From Euryarchaeota archaeon UBA495 (GTDB lineage: Archaea; Thermoplasmatota; Poseidoniia; Poseidoniales; Poseidoniaceae), in NCBI GenBank assembly GCA_002496845.1, contig DALQ01000019.1, positions 1 through 20,100 of the forward strand: 20,100 nucleotides of DNA. Reading direction: 5' to 3'. Within the stretch, counting starts at the first letter, position 1. Each line of letters begins with the position of its first letter. Shown piece after piece: positions 1-6,615 of this stretch. The position numbers and the translations under genes were made by a program. The notes under the pieces were generated by a model. The model worked only from the letters and a program-made list of their open reading frames with translations, made no database searches and was not told the origin of the DNA.

Positions 1-33
1 AAGGCGACGTCATAACCCCTAGACCACGAGCCC
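1..33 (-). tRNA. tRNA, 5' half only (probably tRNA-Val), cut at the window edge
   Basis: Read on the minus strand, the 33 bases fold as the first half of a tRNA: a 7-base acceptor strand GGGCTCG, T8 and G9, a D arm GTCTAGGGGTTATGAC (G10-C25, T11-A24 and C12-G23 pairs, A14, the G18G19 pair, A21), G26, then TCGCC as the 5' anticodon strand and TT at positions 32-33. The window ends exactly before the anticodon, so identity is not proven. The GTCTAG...TTATGAC D arm and CTT before the anticodon resemble archaeal tRNA-Val; tRNA-Pro is the main alternative. The tRNA class is seen directly; the isotype is inferred. Confidence 0.8.
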
Positions 34-58
34 TCGCAAGGCGAGCCACCGCAGGCGC

Positions 59-68
59 CTATTTATCC
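59..68 (-). promoter_or_regulatory. TATA box of the tRNA gene
   Basis: Minus-strand GGATAAATAG lies about 30 bases upstream of the tRNA 5' end, the right distance for an archaeal TATA box giving a very short leader. The same GATAAATAGG core recurs before the large secreted protein gene at 14798. It sits just past the stop codon of the zinc-ribbon gene, so the tRNA probably has its own promoter. Confidence 0.65.
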
Positions 69-84
69 ACATCGGTGAGGCAGC

Positions 85-243
85 TCAACGGATGATTTTG
101 GAGATCTTGCCAGTGCACCCTTCCTGGGAACAGAACCCTGCCATGCGGACTCGACCGTTGGCCATCTGGACTTCCTTCCCGTTTTTGATGTCCCCATAGG
201 TTTTGCACTTCAGACAAAACCCCTGAACCTTGGTGCTGGACAT
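85..243 (-). CDS. Small zinc-ribbon protein (DUF5679-like), 52 aa
   Basis: The 52-residue product starts MSSTKVQGFC and carries four cysteines in a zinc-ribbon arrangement: C10 and C13 (CLKC), then C38 and C43 (CSQEGC). Between them lie charged strands with KNGKEVQMANGR, the pattern of small archaeal zinc ribbons of the DUF5679 type, which are of unknown biochemical function. The second knuckle is CxxxxC, not the usual CxxC. The ATG at 243 is the first start that keeps the whole ribbon; no strong ribosome binding site precedes it. The gene lies 16 bases before the TATA box of the downstream tRNA. The reading frame and cysteine pattern are seen; the family name rests on resemblance only. Confidence 0.72.
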   Translation of the reverse strand: MSSTKVQGFCLKCKTYGDIKNGKEVQMANGRVRMAGFCSQEGCTGKISKIIR

Positions 244-288
244 GGATGGTGGTCATGCGCACTGTTCAAAGAGGTTCTGAGCAGGAAT

Positions 289-408
289 TCAACAAAATCC
301 CTCTTCTCCCCCCTCCTTGGCGTCGGAAAATTGGATTTTTTGCTGGAAGTTCATTTCCATCGGTGGAAAAACATGGTACTGCGAGCCTTTCTGACGATCT
401 GAATTCAT
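289..408 (-). CDS. Possible 39-aa small ORF
   Basis: An ATG-to-TGA frame on the minus strand encodes 39 residues (start MNSDRQKGSQ, end KEGGEEGFC) between the ABM-like gene and the zinc-ribbon gene. A weak AGGA lies directly before the ATG, too close to be a good ribosome binding site. No family is recognised and there is no signal peptide or membrane helix. The surrounding 207 bases (244-450) otherwise hold only a short hairpin-capable sequence at 354-369. It may be untranslated spacer. Confidence 0.22.
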   Translation of the reverse strand: MNSDRQKGSQYHVFPPMEMNFQQKIQFSDAKEGGEEGFC

Positions 409-450
409 CCTAGCCAAGCCACAGCAACGACAAATCGCGCATAATCCACC

Positions 451-795
451 TTATGCGTCGTCACCGACGTCTTCGAGACGGACATTTGGACCCTCAAACG
501 CACCGACCAACGGTGGGCCGGACAAAAGATGCTCAAAGGCGTCTTGTGAACCAAAGTGTTCCTCCATTGAATCCGAGACAGCACGCCAAGTGGCTTGATC
601 GACGTACCAGCTTTGAACGAGGAACATCGGCTGTCCGTCATGGGATCGCGACACCCAAGAAGCAAAGCAGCCTGATTGACGTCGCTTGTAGGCCGAACGC
701 GCTTCGAGCGCCCGCCGTAACCTAGCATCCTGACCACGGCGTGCCGAGCAAATGACGGTTTCAAACCAGCCTCTGTTGATGTCCACTTTTGCCAT
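451..795 (-). CDS. ABM-like ferredoxin-fold small protein, 114 aa
   Basis: The product resembles the dimeric alpha/beta-barrel proteins grouped with antibiotic biosynthesis monooxygenases: an opening strand (WFETVICSA), a helix, GC followed by a strand, a second strand with FLVQSWYVDQATWRA, and a C-terminal stretch LLSGPPLVGAF. In this fold the strand 'W.d..a..a' after 'f.v..' is typical. Members range from heme-degrading enzymes to proteins without known catalysis, so substrate cannot be stated. ATG at 795 is two bases after the hutI stop, so the genes are almost surely translated from one message; a TTG at 801 in the same frame would overlap hutI and is less likely. The pairing with hutI is seen; any role in histidine breakdown is only a guess. 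Confidence 0.6.
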   Translation of the reverse strand: MAKVDINRGWFETVICSARRGQDARLRRALEARSAYKRRQSGCFASWVSRSHDGQPMFLVQSWYVDQATWRAVSDSMEEHFGSQDAFEHLLSGPPLVGAFEGPNVRLEDVGDDA

Positions 796-797
796 TT

Positions 798-2066
798 TCA
801 AACACCTTGGACGCCAAAGACCGATGGAGAAGGATGCAATGTATTTTCATGAAGTGTTGGGATTCCATCCACAACCGTCATGGAAAACGGGTCGTGCCCT
901 GGAGAAAGGCACCATGATTCCCACGTTGCGCCGTCCAAGACGTTCAACGAACCTGCGGCCCCGACCGACAACTCGCCGTGCACCAGCCCATCACTTCGAG
1001 GGACGCTTTGAGCAGCCGAGGTGGTGACGGCTGCAAGTGCAGCAGCTGGTGTCAAGCCTGCATGATGGACGGCCAGTGACGCAGCGAAAGGGAGACTGAG
1101 TGTCGGGCAATTTGGGTTGAAGTCGGAGGCAACGGTGAACGTACCCGGCGTGCTGGATATGGAAGGCATGGGGAGGTTCATCAGATGAGGTGTCCCCGGC
1201 AAGTATCCTGTGATCACACCTGCATCAGCCATGGCTTGACGGCCATTTGGCGTGGACTGCAGAGCATGGTCCGCTGTGACAACTCCCAGTTCGGCAGCAA
1301 GGGCAGCACCGCCTCCATCGACGAATTCGTCGATGTGCAACCTTCCTGAAAGGCCTGCGCTCATCGATGCTTTCAGCAATGATTCGGTGGATTCCAAAGA
1401 GAACCAACCAGGTTCGCAGAAGACGTCCGCACTCTGAGCAAGACCTTGTTCAATGACCGCAGGAAGTTGCTCGGCCAACAAACGTTCAACGGTTGTTGTT
1501 TCATCATCGCCTTCGGGGATGGCGTGTGCACCAAGCCATGTGGTATGGACGCCTGGCAAACCTTCCAACAAACCCACTTCATGTGCGGCTTTGATCTGAT
1601 TCAATTCAGCCTCAGTTGAAAGACCGTAACCAGATTTCGCTTCCATATACGTGGTGCCAGACCGTCGAGCGACGGCCGCCCGATGTGCGCCAATGGAGCG
1701 AAGGTCGTCCAACGATGCCGCGGCTGTCGCACGCACCGTTCGGCCAATTCCTCCTCCTTGTGCAGCAATGTCGTGGTAACTCATGCCACTCAATCGCTTA
1801 CCAACCTCATCGCTTCTATCACCAGCCCATATCAGGTGTGTGTGCGCGTCGATCAATCCCGGTATGATGGCCCGATCTCCAACGTCCAAGACACGAACAT
1901 CGGAGGAGATGCCGGTCGCATCATATTCTTCCACCAAGTTTCCTGAAGATTCGATTCTTTCGATACGACCTTCATGAATAAGAATGTCCGCTCCAACGGA
2001 TTCTAAGAATTCATCATGAGATGCCATGGTGACGACCTTCCCGCGGGTGGTCACCAAAAGCCGCAT
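798..2066 (-). CDS. hutI: Imidazolonepropionase (histidine degradation)
   Basis: The 422-residue product fits the amidohydrolase that opens 4-imidazolone-5-propionate to N-formimino-glutamate, third step of histidine breakdown in the cytosol. Seen in order: an N-terminal beta-sandwich strand set, PGLIDAHTH with H75/H77 metal ligands, the HutI-typical KSGYGL at 144-149, H244 in HIDEF, ADH at 265-267, and SDFNPN at 314-319 with D315 as the metal/catalytic aspartate. HutI usually has TDFNPG(T/S), so the last residues differ. The ATG at 2066 starts MRLLVTTRGK, the normal HutI N-terminus and length; the frame is open further upstream but would run across the kae1 start. hutH, hutU and the formiminoglutamate step are not in the window. 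Divergent from kae1. Confidence 0.9.
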   Translation of the reverse strand: MRLLVTTRGKVVTMASHDEFLESVGADILIHEGRIERIESSGNLVEEYDATGISSDVRVLDVGDRAIIPGLIDAHTHLIWAGDRSDEVGKRLSGMSYHDIAAQGGGIGRTVRATAAASLDDLRSIGAHRAAVARRSGTTYMEAKSGYGLSTEAELNQIKAAHEVGLLEGLPGVHTTWLGAHAIPEGDDETTTVERLLAEQLPAVIEQGLAQSADVFCEPGWFSLESTESLLKASMSAGLSGRLHIDEFVDGGGAALAAELGVVTADHALQSTPNGRQAMADAGVITGYLPGTPHLMNLPMPSISSTPGTFTVASDFNPNCPTLSLPFAASLAVHHAGLTPAAALAAVTTSAAQSVPRSDGLVHGELSVGAAGSLNVLDGATWESWCLSPGHDPFSMTVVDGIPTLHENTLHPSPSVFGVQGV

Positions 2067-2088
2067 GACCCAACCAGAAGGTGAGGGT

Positions 2089-2101
2089 TGATGAATCATC
2101 A
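2089..2101. repeat. 13-bp odd palindrome in the hutI/kae1 divergent spacer
   Basis: TGATGA-A-TCATCA is a perfect 6-1-6 inverted repeat, flanked further out by GGT...ACC. It lies in the 44-base spacer between the divergent starts at 2066 and 2111, a position where a repressor could affect either gene. No clear TATA box is visible in the spacer itself. Confidence 0.4.
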
Positions 2102-2110
2102 TCTCAACCG

Positions 2111-3124
2111 ATGGCCATGAGCGGTTGGGTCCTTGGCATTGAGTCAACGGCCCATACCTTGTCCTTCGGAGCGGTCCGATCCGATGGCACAGCGCTGCCC
2201 GCTGCCATTGACACCATCCGGCCGACCGAAGGTGGCATCCATCCTCGTGAAGCCGCAGACCACCACAGGGACGTGGCGGCCACTTTGTTGGACTCCTTGA
2301 TGGAGATGCACGATCTTGCGCTGACGGAGCTTCAAGCCGTGGCCTATTCACAAGGGCCCGGCATGGGGCCGTGCCTGCAGGTAGGAGCCGGAATTGCCCG
2401 TGCCTTGTCAGCAGCACATGAAATTCCGTTGATTGGCGTCAACCATTGTGTTGCCCACATTGAGATTGGGCGTTCCGAATGCGATTGCGATGATCCCGTA
2501 CTGTTGTATGTCTCCGGTGGCAACACCCAGGTGATCACCCGTCTCGATGGCCGATACCGCGTTCTTGGCGAGACCTTGGACATCGGCATTGGGAACATGC
2601 TCGACAAGTTTGCTCGCAAATTCGGCCACCCATTCCCCGGTGGGCCGGTGATTGAGCGCCATGCTCGCACGTACCTTGAGGCGAATCCAGACGCAAGCCT
2701 TGAGGGATTGGAATTGCCCTACGCTGTTCGAGGCATGGACATGGCCTTCTCAGGCATCATGACCGCCGCCGTGGCCATGGTCCATCGTGGCGTTCCCTTT
2801 GACGCGGTGTGTTGGTCGCTGCAAGAGCACGCATTTGCTGCCTGTGTGGAAGTCGCTGAGCGCGCCATGGCACATGCAGGAAAGTCCGAACTCTTGCTCG
2901 GAGGTGGTGTGGCGTGCAACCAACGCTTGCGGGACATGTGTACGATTATGGCCAAGGAACGCGACGGAGAAAGCCATGCGCCACCGCGCATGTACTGCAT
3001 CGACAACGGGACCATGATCGCCCAACTCGGTTGGTTGGAATGGTCCTCAGGTCGTACGACATCACTGGCCGAATCAGCGGTTAACCCGGGGCTACGCACG
3101 GATGCGACGCCCATTGCATGGTGA
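2111..3124 (+). CDS. kae1: tRNA N6-threonylcarbamoyladenosine synthase catalytic subunit Kae1
   Basis: Kae1 (TsaD family) is the catalytic ASKHA-fold subunit of the KEOPS complex, transferring threonylcarbamoyl to A37 of ANN-decoding tRNAs. Seen: an N-terminal GIES strand, the metal-binding pair in NHCVAHIEIGR (the HIEIGR form is archaeal/eukaryal), YVSGGNTQVI, GETLDIGIGNMLDKFAR, FPGGPVIE, MDMAFSG, LGGGVACNQRLR and the closing DNGTMIA. Length (337 aa) is that of a stand-alone Kae1; many Euryarchaeota carry a C-terminal Bud32 kinase fusion, which is absent here. Starts at 2111 (MAMSGW) and 2117 (MSGW) are equally plausible, neither with a strong ribosome binding site; the GTG at 2081 gives an unlikely tail. 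Other KEOPS subunits are not in the window. Confidence 0.95.
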   Translation: MAMSGWVLGIESTAHTLSFGAVRSDGTALPAAIDTIRPTEGGIHPREAADHHRDVAATLLDSLMEMHDLALTELQAVAYSQGPGMGPCLQVGAGIARALSAAHEIPLIGVNHCVAHIEIGRSECDCDDPVLLYVSGGNTQVITRLDGRYRVLGETLDIGIGNMLDKFARKFGHPFPGGPVIERHARTYLEANPDASLEGLELPYAVRGMDMAFSGIMTAAVAMVHRGVPFDAVCWSLQEHAFAACVEVAERAMAHAGKSELLLGGGVACNQRLRDMCTIMAKERDGESHAPPRMYCIDNGTMIAQLGWLEWSSGRTTSLAESAVNPGLRTDATPIAW

Positions 3125-3140
3125 ATCACTCGGCCAATCC

Positions 3141-3149
3141 TTTTTATCC
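3141..3149 (+). promoter_or_regulatory. TATA-like element before the 287-aa gene
   Basis: CTTTTTATCC lies about 35 bases before the GTG start at 3181, in the 56-base gap after kae1. The T run directly before it could also end the kae1 transcript. Confidence 0.4.
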
Positions 3150-3180
3150 CGTGGTCAGGGGCAACCACTGAGGAAGCATC

Positions 3181-4044
3181 GTGCAGGGTCGTGGTGGTCG
3201 AGGACGTCGTCGTGAACCACTGAACCCATTTGCTCAAAATGCAGGCGCTGAACGACAACGCAGGCGTGAAGAAAACGCCAAGCGAGCTCGAGATGCGGAA
3301 GCACAACAGCAACGTACGGCAAACGCGCGACCAGGTCAACAAAATCAAGGTCAGGACGAGTTGCGTCGCAAGGCCATCGAGGCACAGAAGGCCCTCCAAG
3401 ACAAGGCATCAGGAAAGGTCGAGGTCGAATCAACCGTCTCCACCACGACGCCAGCCGCTGCCCTCCCACAGGAACCGGTTGAAACCGAGCGAGAACGCCT
3501 TGCTCGCCTTTCGCAAGAAAACAAAGCCGCTGCACAATCAATCCTGAAGGCCAATTCGCCTGCTGCCGAAGCTCCAGTGGTCATCTCCGAAGCCACCAGC
3601 ACGGTAACTGCAGCCGCCAAGACGGTCGAGCCGACAAGGGAGCTCCCAGCCGAAACGAGGGCCTCAGAACCAGTCACGTCAACGTCCGCCGGAACGCAGA
3701 ACATCTTCAAGCAAATTGACGTCAAACCCGTGGCCAAAACCACGGGGCAACGAAAGCGCGGATCCCGTGACAAGAAAGGCGGTGGACGCCAAAAGCAAGT
3801 CAAGAAATTGAACCGTCAAAAGTACCTTGAGTACAAGTACGCGGCTCGGGACTTGCTCGCTGACCCTGGCGTGCCTGAAGAACACCGCTCAAACCTCCTT
3901 GGACAGATCTGGGCCAAGGGTGAACGGATTTCATTCGATGCGGCCATCGAGTACATCGGAACCAAAGAATCCGAAGGCATTCTTCCACCGACGGTTGCCG
4001 CTGACCTGCAGCGCCTCATCAGGCGGATGGAAACAAGGAGATGA
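3181..4044 (+). CDS. Unrecognised 287-aa protein: disordered basic N-terminus plus conserved-looking C-terminal domain
   Basis: No family is recognised. The first 20 residues are basic and glycine-rich (GRGGRGRRR), followed by about 180 residues of low-complexity A/Q/E/R/T/S/P sequence predicted by eye to be disordered, then a lysine-rich patch (KRGSRDKKGGGRQKQVKK, about 194-211). The last ~75 residues look folded and helical (LNRQKYLEYKYAARDLL ... HRSNLLGQIWAKG ... AIEYIGTKE ... TVAADLQRLIRRM). RGG-like and basic parts suggest nucleic-acid or ribosome contact, as an inference only. The start is GTG, with GAGGAAG just upstream; no ATG gives the basic N-terminus. The stop is 4 bases before the FKBP start, whose ribosome binding site lies inside this gene, so translation is likely coupled. 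Confidence 0.8.
   Translation: MQGRGGRGRRREPLNPFAQNAGAERQRRREENAKRARDAEAQQQRTANARPGQQNQGQDELRRKAIEAQKALQDKASGKVEVESTVSTTTPAAALPQEPVETERERLARLSQENKAAAQSILKANSPAAEAPVVISEATSTVTAAAKTVEPTRELPAETRASEPVTSTSAGTQNIFKQIDVKPVAKTTGQRKRGSRDKKGGGRQKQVKKLNRQKYLEYKYAARDLLADPGVPEEHRSNLLGQIWAKGERISFDAAIEYIGTKESEGILPPTVAADLQRLIRRMETRR
4035..4040 (+). promoter_or_regulatory. Ribosome binding site deciding the FKBP start
   Basis: AAGGAG lies 8 bases before ATG 4049, inside the last codons of the upstream gene. It supports that start over the longer in-frame reading that begins at 3827 inside the upstream gene. Confidence 0.6.
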
Positions 4045-4048
4045 AGCG

Positions 4049-4546
4049 ATGGATACGATTCAGAACAACGCTGTTGCGTCGGTGCACTACACAGGCACGT
4101 TGCCCGATACCGGAGAAGTCTTCGACAGCAGCGAAGGGCGCGACCCGTTGGTCTTCCTCGTTGGCCACAGGCAAATGATTGCCGGATTTGAAGAAGAAAT
4201 GATGGGCGCGAAAGTTGGAGAACGACGTACGTTCACCCTTGAGCCTGAGCGGGCATATGGCCACCGGCAAGAGGAGAACGTTACGACGTTTCCACGGGCA
4301 CATTTCGCTGCCGTCGAGGCTGAAGTTCCGCTCGAAGTTGGAATGACGTTGGTGGCGGACATGATCGACGGACCCCGGCCTTTCTCCATCCTGGCCGTTG
4401 ACGAAGAAACGATCACCGCAGATTTCAACCACCAACTCGCTGGAAAGAGCCTCACCTTCTCGGCCGAGGTCGTCGAACTCCGGGCTGCCGATGAAACCGA
4501 GGTTTCCCACGGCCACGTTCACGGCAAAGGCGGCGTCATCCACTGA
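4049..4546 (+). CDS. FKBP-type peptidyl-prolyl isomerase, SlyD-like
   Basis: The 165-residue protein is a cis-trans prolyl isomerase and folding helper acting in the cytosol. The N-terminal FKBP half is seen in VHYTGTLPDTGEVFDSS, PLVFLVGHRQMIAGFEEEMMGAKVGE and FTLEPERAYG; the insert-in-flap chaperone domain follows (about residues 75-130, from FPRAHF), and the FKBP fold closes with LAGKSLTFSAEVVELR. This order and length are those of archaeal long FKBPs and bacterial SlyD. The C-terminus ends in a histidine-containing tail (HGHVHGKGGVIH) like the metal-binding tail of SlyD, though shorter. It is tightly linked to the unrecognised gene before it and 42 bases ahead of the mutase gene. No membrane helix or signal peptide, so a cytosolic form. 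Confidence 0.93.
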   Translation: MDTIQNNAVASVHYTGTLPDTGEVFDSSEGRDPLVFLVGHRQMIAGFEEEMMGAKVGERRTFTLEPERAYGHRQEENVTTFPRAHFAAVEAEVPLEVGMTLVADMIDGPRPFSILAVDEETITADFNHQLAGKSLTFSAEVVELRAADETEVSHGHVHGKGGVIH

Positions 4547-4588
4547 GAAGGACGAGGGTTCAAGGGGCGCTTCGGTCGCCTCAATGAC

Positions 4589-6172
4589 ATGGACGAGCCA
4601 CACGGCCGCACACTTGGCGGCCTACCGCTGGAATTGTTCAGCACCCCCCAGAGTGTTCCTGAGGACCACCACGGTCTCGGTGAACCCGGAGCAGCCCCGT
4701 ACGCTCGAGGCATCCATCGAACCATGTACACACAACGTCGTTGGACCATGCGACAATATGCAGGATTTTCATCGGCAGCTGCAACGAATGAGCGGTTTCG
4801 CCTCTTGTTGGATCGTGGACAAAAGGGGCTCTCTGTGGCCTTCGATCTGCCAACCCAACTGGGCCTTGACGCGGACGACCCCCTTTCGATGGGCGAAGTA
4901 GGTCGAGTTGGTGTGTCCATTTCCACCTTGGATGACATGAGGGAATTGCTCCAGCAAATTCCACTCGATCGTGTATCGACGTCGATGACCATCAACGCTC
5001 CAGCGATTGTGTTGCTGGCGATGTACATCGTGGTGGCCGAGGAACAAGGCGTCCCTTCCGACGCGATTTCCGGCACCATCCAAAACGACATTCTGAAGGA
5101 ATACATCGCGCGTGGAACCTACATTTTCCCCCCAGAACCAAGCATGAGGCTCATCAGTGACATCTTCGAACATTGTGCAGCTCATGTTCCACGGTGGAAC
5201 ACGATTAGCATCTCGGGATACCACATCAGAGAAGCAGGTTCCACCGCTGCTCAGGAATTGTCGTTCACGTTGGCCAACGCCCTCCAGTACGTCGACGATG
5301 CAATCGCCCGTGGTCTCGACGTCGATGCCTTTGCCCCAAGGCTCTCGTTTTTCTTCAACTGCCACAACGATTTTTTCGAAGAAGTGGCCAAGTTCCGTGC
5401 GGCACGTGTGTTGTGGCATGATTTGATGACAGAACGCTATGCACCAACCAATCCCAAATCATCGATGCTTCGGTTTCACACTCAGGTGGCAGGTGTCTCG
5501 CTTACCGCTCAGCAACCGCTCAACAACATTGCTCGGGTGACGATTCAAGCCCTTGCGGCCGTGTGCGGCGGGACGCAATCCCTGCATACCAATTCCTACG
5601 ACGAAGCCCTTGGACTGCCGACGGAATCCTCAGCCACAGTCGCGCTCAGGACGCAACAAATCATCGCAGAGGAATCAGGAGCCGCAGACGTCGTGGACCC
5701 GCTTGGTGGCTCATACCACGTTGAACGCCTGACGAACCTGATGATCGATGAGGTTCGTGCAGAATTGGGGCGTATTGCTGAGAAGGGTGGCGCACTCAAG
5801 GCCGTGGAAGCCGGATACCAACAGCGGGAAATCCACAAGGCCGCATTCGCTCATCAACGATCCTTGGAAACCGGTGAACGCCACATCGTTGGCGTGAACG
5901 TCCACACCATGGACGAATCGACCTCACCTCCCGTCCAAACCATCGATGCTGACTTGGCGCGGGCACAAGAAGCCCGGCTGAAGGACGTTCGAAACAGACG
6001 AGACGGGGCGCGTGTCACGGCATCCCTTGCGGCGCTTGAAGATGGCGCGAAGGGTACCACGAACCTGATGCCACTTGTGCTTGAAGCCGTGCGCTCAGAA
6101 GCAACGGTTGGAGAAATCTGTGGCGTACTTCGAGGCGTCTTTGGAGAATACACGCCACCAAGCGGATTTTGA
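4589..6172 (+). CDS. mcmA1: Methylmalonyl-CoA mutase, catalytic (large) subunit
   Basis: This 527-residue TIM-barrel subunit carries out the B12-dependent rearrangement between methylmalonyl-CoA and succinyl-CoA. Seen: YARGIHRTMY, WTMRQYAGF, GLSVAFDLPTQLG, MTINAPA, GTIQNDILKEYIARGTYIFPPEPS, ISISGYHIREAGSTA, FFFNCHNDFFEE, TAQQPLNN, GGTQSLHTNSYDEAL and VDPLGGSY. Y57, R175 and H212 keep one common offset (32) from Tyr89, Arg207 and His244 of the Propionibacterium enzyme; Tyr and Arg favour methylmalonyl-CoA over isobutyryl-CoA. There is no C-terminal B12-binding domain: the chain stops after FGEYTPP, as in the split archaeal form whose small subunit is a separate gene, not in this window. Nine bases later comes the epimerase. 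ATG 4589 gives a normal N-terminus. Confidence 0.95.
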   Translation: MDEPHGRTLGGLPLELFSTPQSVPEDHHGLGEPGAAPYARGIHRTMYTQRRWTMRQYAGFSSAAATNERFRLLLDRGQKGLSVAFDLPTQLGLDADDPLSMGEVGRVGVSISTLDDMRELLQQIPLDRVSTSMTINAPAIVLLAMYIVVAEEQGVPSDAISGTIQNDILKEYIARGTYIFPPEPSMRLISDIFEHCAAHVPRWNTISISGYHIREAGSTAAQELSFTLANALQYVDDAIARGLDVDAFAPRLSFFFNCHNDFFEEVAKFRAARVLWHDLMTERYAPTNPKSSMLRFHTQVAGVSLTAQQPLNNIARVTIQALAAVCGGTQSLHTNSYDEALGLPTESSATVALRTQQIIAEESGAADVVDPLGGSYHVERLTNLMIDEVRAELGRIAEKGGALKAVEAGYQQREIHKAAFAHQRSLETGERHIVGVNVHTMDESTSPPVQTIDADLARAQEARLKDVRNRRDGARVTASLAALEDGAKGTTNLMPLVLEAVRSEATVGEICGVLRGVFGEYTPPSGF

Positions 6173-6181
6173 GGGAATGAG

Positions 6182-6613
6182 ATGCCGTACGGACCCATCA
6201 CCTTGGACCACATTGGAATTGCTGCCCCAGATTTGGAGGCTGCAACGCCGTTTTGGACGCTGCTTGGTCTTGCCCAGGGGGAGCATGATGAAACCGTCGA
6301 GGATCAGGGTGTGGTCACCAGATTCTTTTCCACCGACAAGCAAAACGGACGTCATCCTGCACGCATTGAACTCCTGGAGCCGACCGCTGAAGACACACCC
6401 ATTGGCCGTTTTCTGGAACGGCGTGGGGCTGGTGTCCAGCAAGTGTGTTTCAGGGTCGGAGACCTCGAGGGCCTCATTCAACACCTCTTGGACCACGGGG
6501 TTCGAATGATCGATGAGGTGCCGCGGAAGGGGGCCGGTGGCATGCGCATTGCCTTCGTTCATCCCAAGTCAACGGGTGGCGTTTTGGTCGAGTTGGCCTC
6601 CAAAGGCGATTGA
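6182..6613 (+). CDS. mce: Methylmalonyl-CoA epimerase (VOC fold), with an altered metal site
   Basis: The 143-residue protein has two VOC (glyoxalase-like) modules and should interconvert (S)- and (R)-methylmalonyl-CoA, feeding the mutase encoded just before it. Seen: LDHIGIAAPDLEAA with ligand H10, IELLEP with E63, DTPIGRFLERRGAGVQQVCFRV, FVHPKSTGGVLVEL with E137. In known epimerases the third ligand is histidine in a G-x-HH-x motif; here both are glutamine (Q86, Q87). Glutamine can bind metal in this fold (Gln65 of the Propionibacterium enzyme), so activity is possible but the site is unusual. GAGGGA precedes the ATG by a few bases. Gene order mutase-epimerase supports the call strongly. 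Confidence 0.9.
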   Translation: MPYGPITLDHIGIAAPDLEAATPFWTLLGLAQGEHDETVEDQGVVTRFFSTDKQNGRHPARIELLEPTAEDTPIGRFLERRGAGVQQVCFRVGDLEGLIQHLLDHGVRMIDEVPRKGAGGMRIAFVHPKSTGGVLVELASKGD

Positions 6614-6615
6614 CC

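Noticed and set aside
33..45. Hairpin CTCGC-AAG-GCGAG at the 5' side of the tRNA, as a leader structure
   Set aside because: With the TATA box at 59-68, transcription should start near 38-40, so half of the hairpin would lie outside the transcript.
354..369. TTTCCA-TCGG-TGGAAA hairpin as a terminator
   Set aside because: Only six pairs, mostly A/T-rich at the ends, with no T run following on either strand in the right place.
1616..1977. Overlapping plus-strand open frames inside hutI
   Set aside because: They are shadows: the minus strand encodes clear HutI motifs and these frames show no family pattern or ribosome binding site.
2719..3399. 226-codon minus-strand open frame across the end of kae1
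   Set aside because: It runs antisense to the conserved Kae1 C-terminus and into the next gene's start; no domain is visible.
3827..4048. N-terminal extension of the FKBP gene back to 3827
   Set aside because: It would overlap the conserved-looking end of the upstream gene; AAGGAG 8 bases before ATG 4049 and the FKBP domain boundary fix the start.
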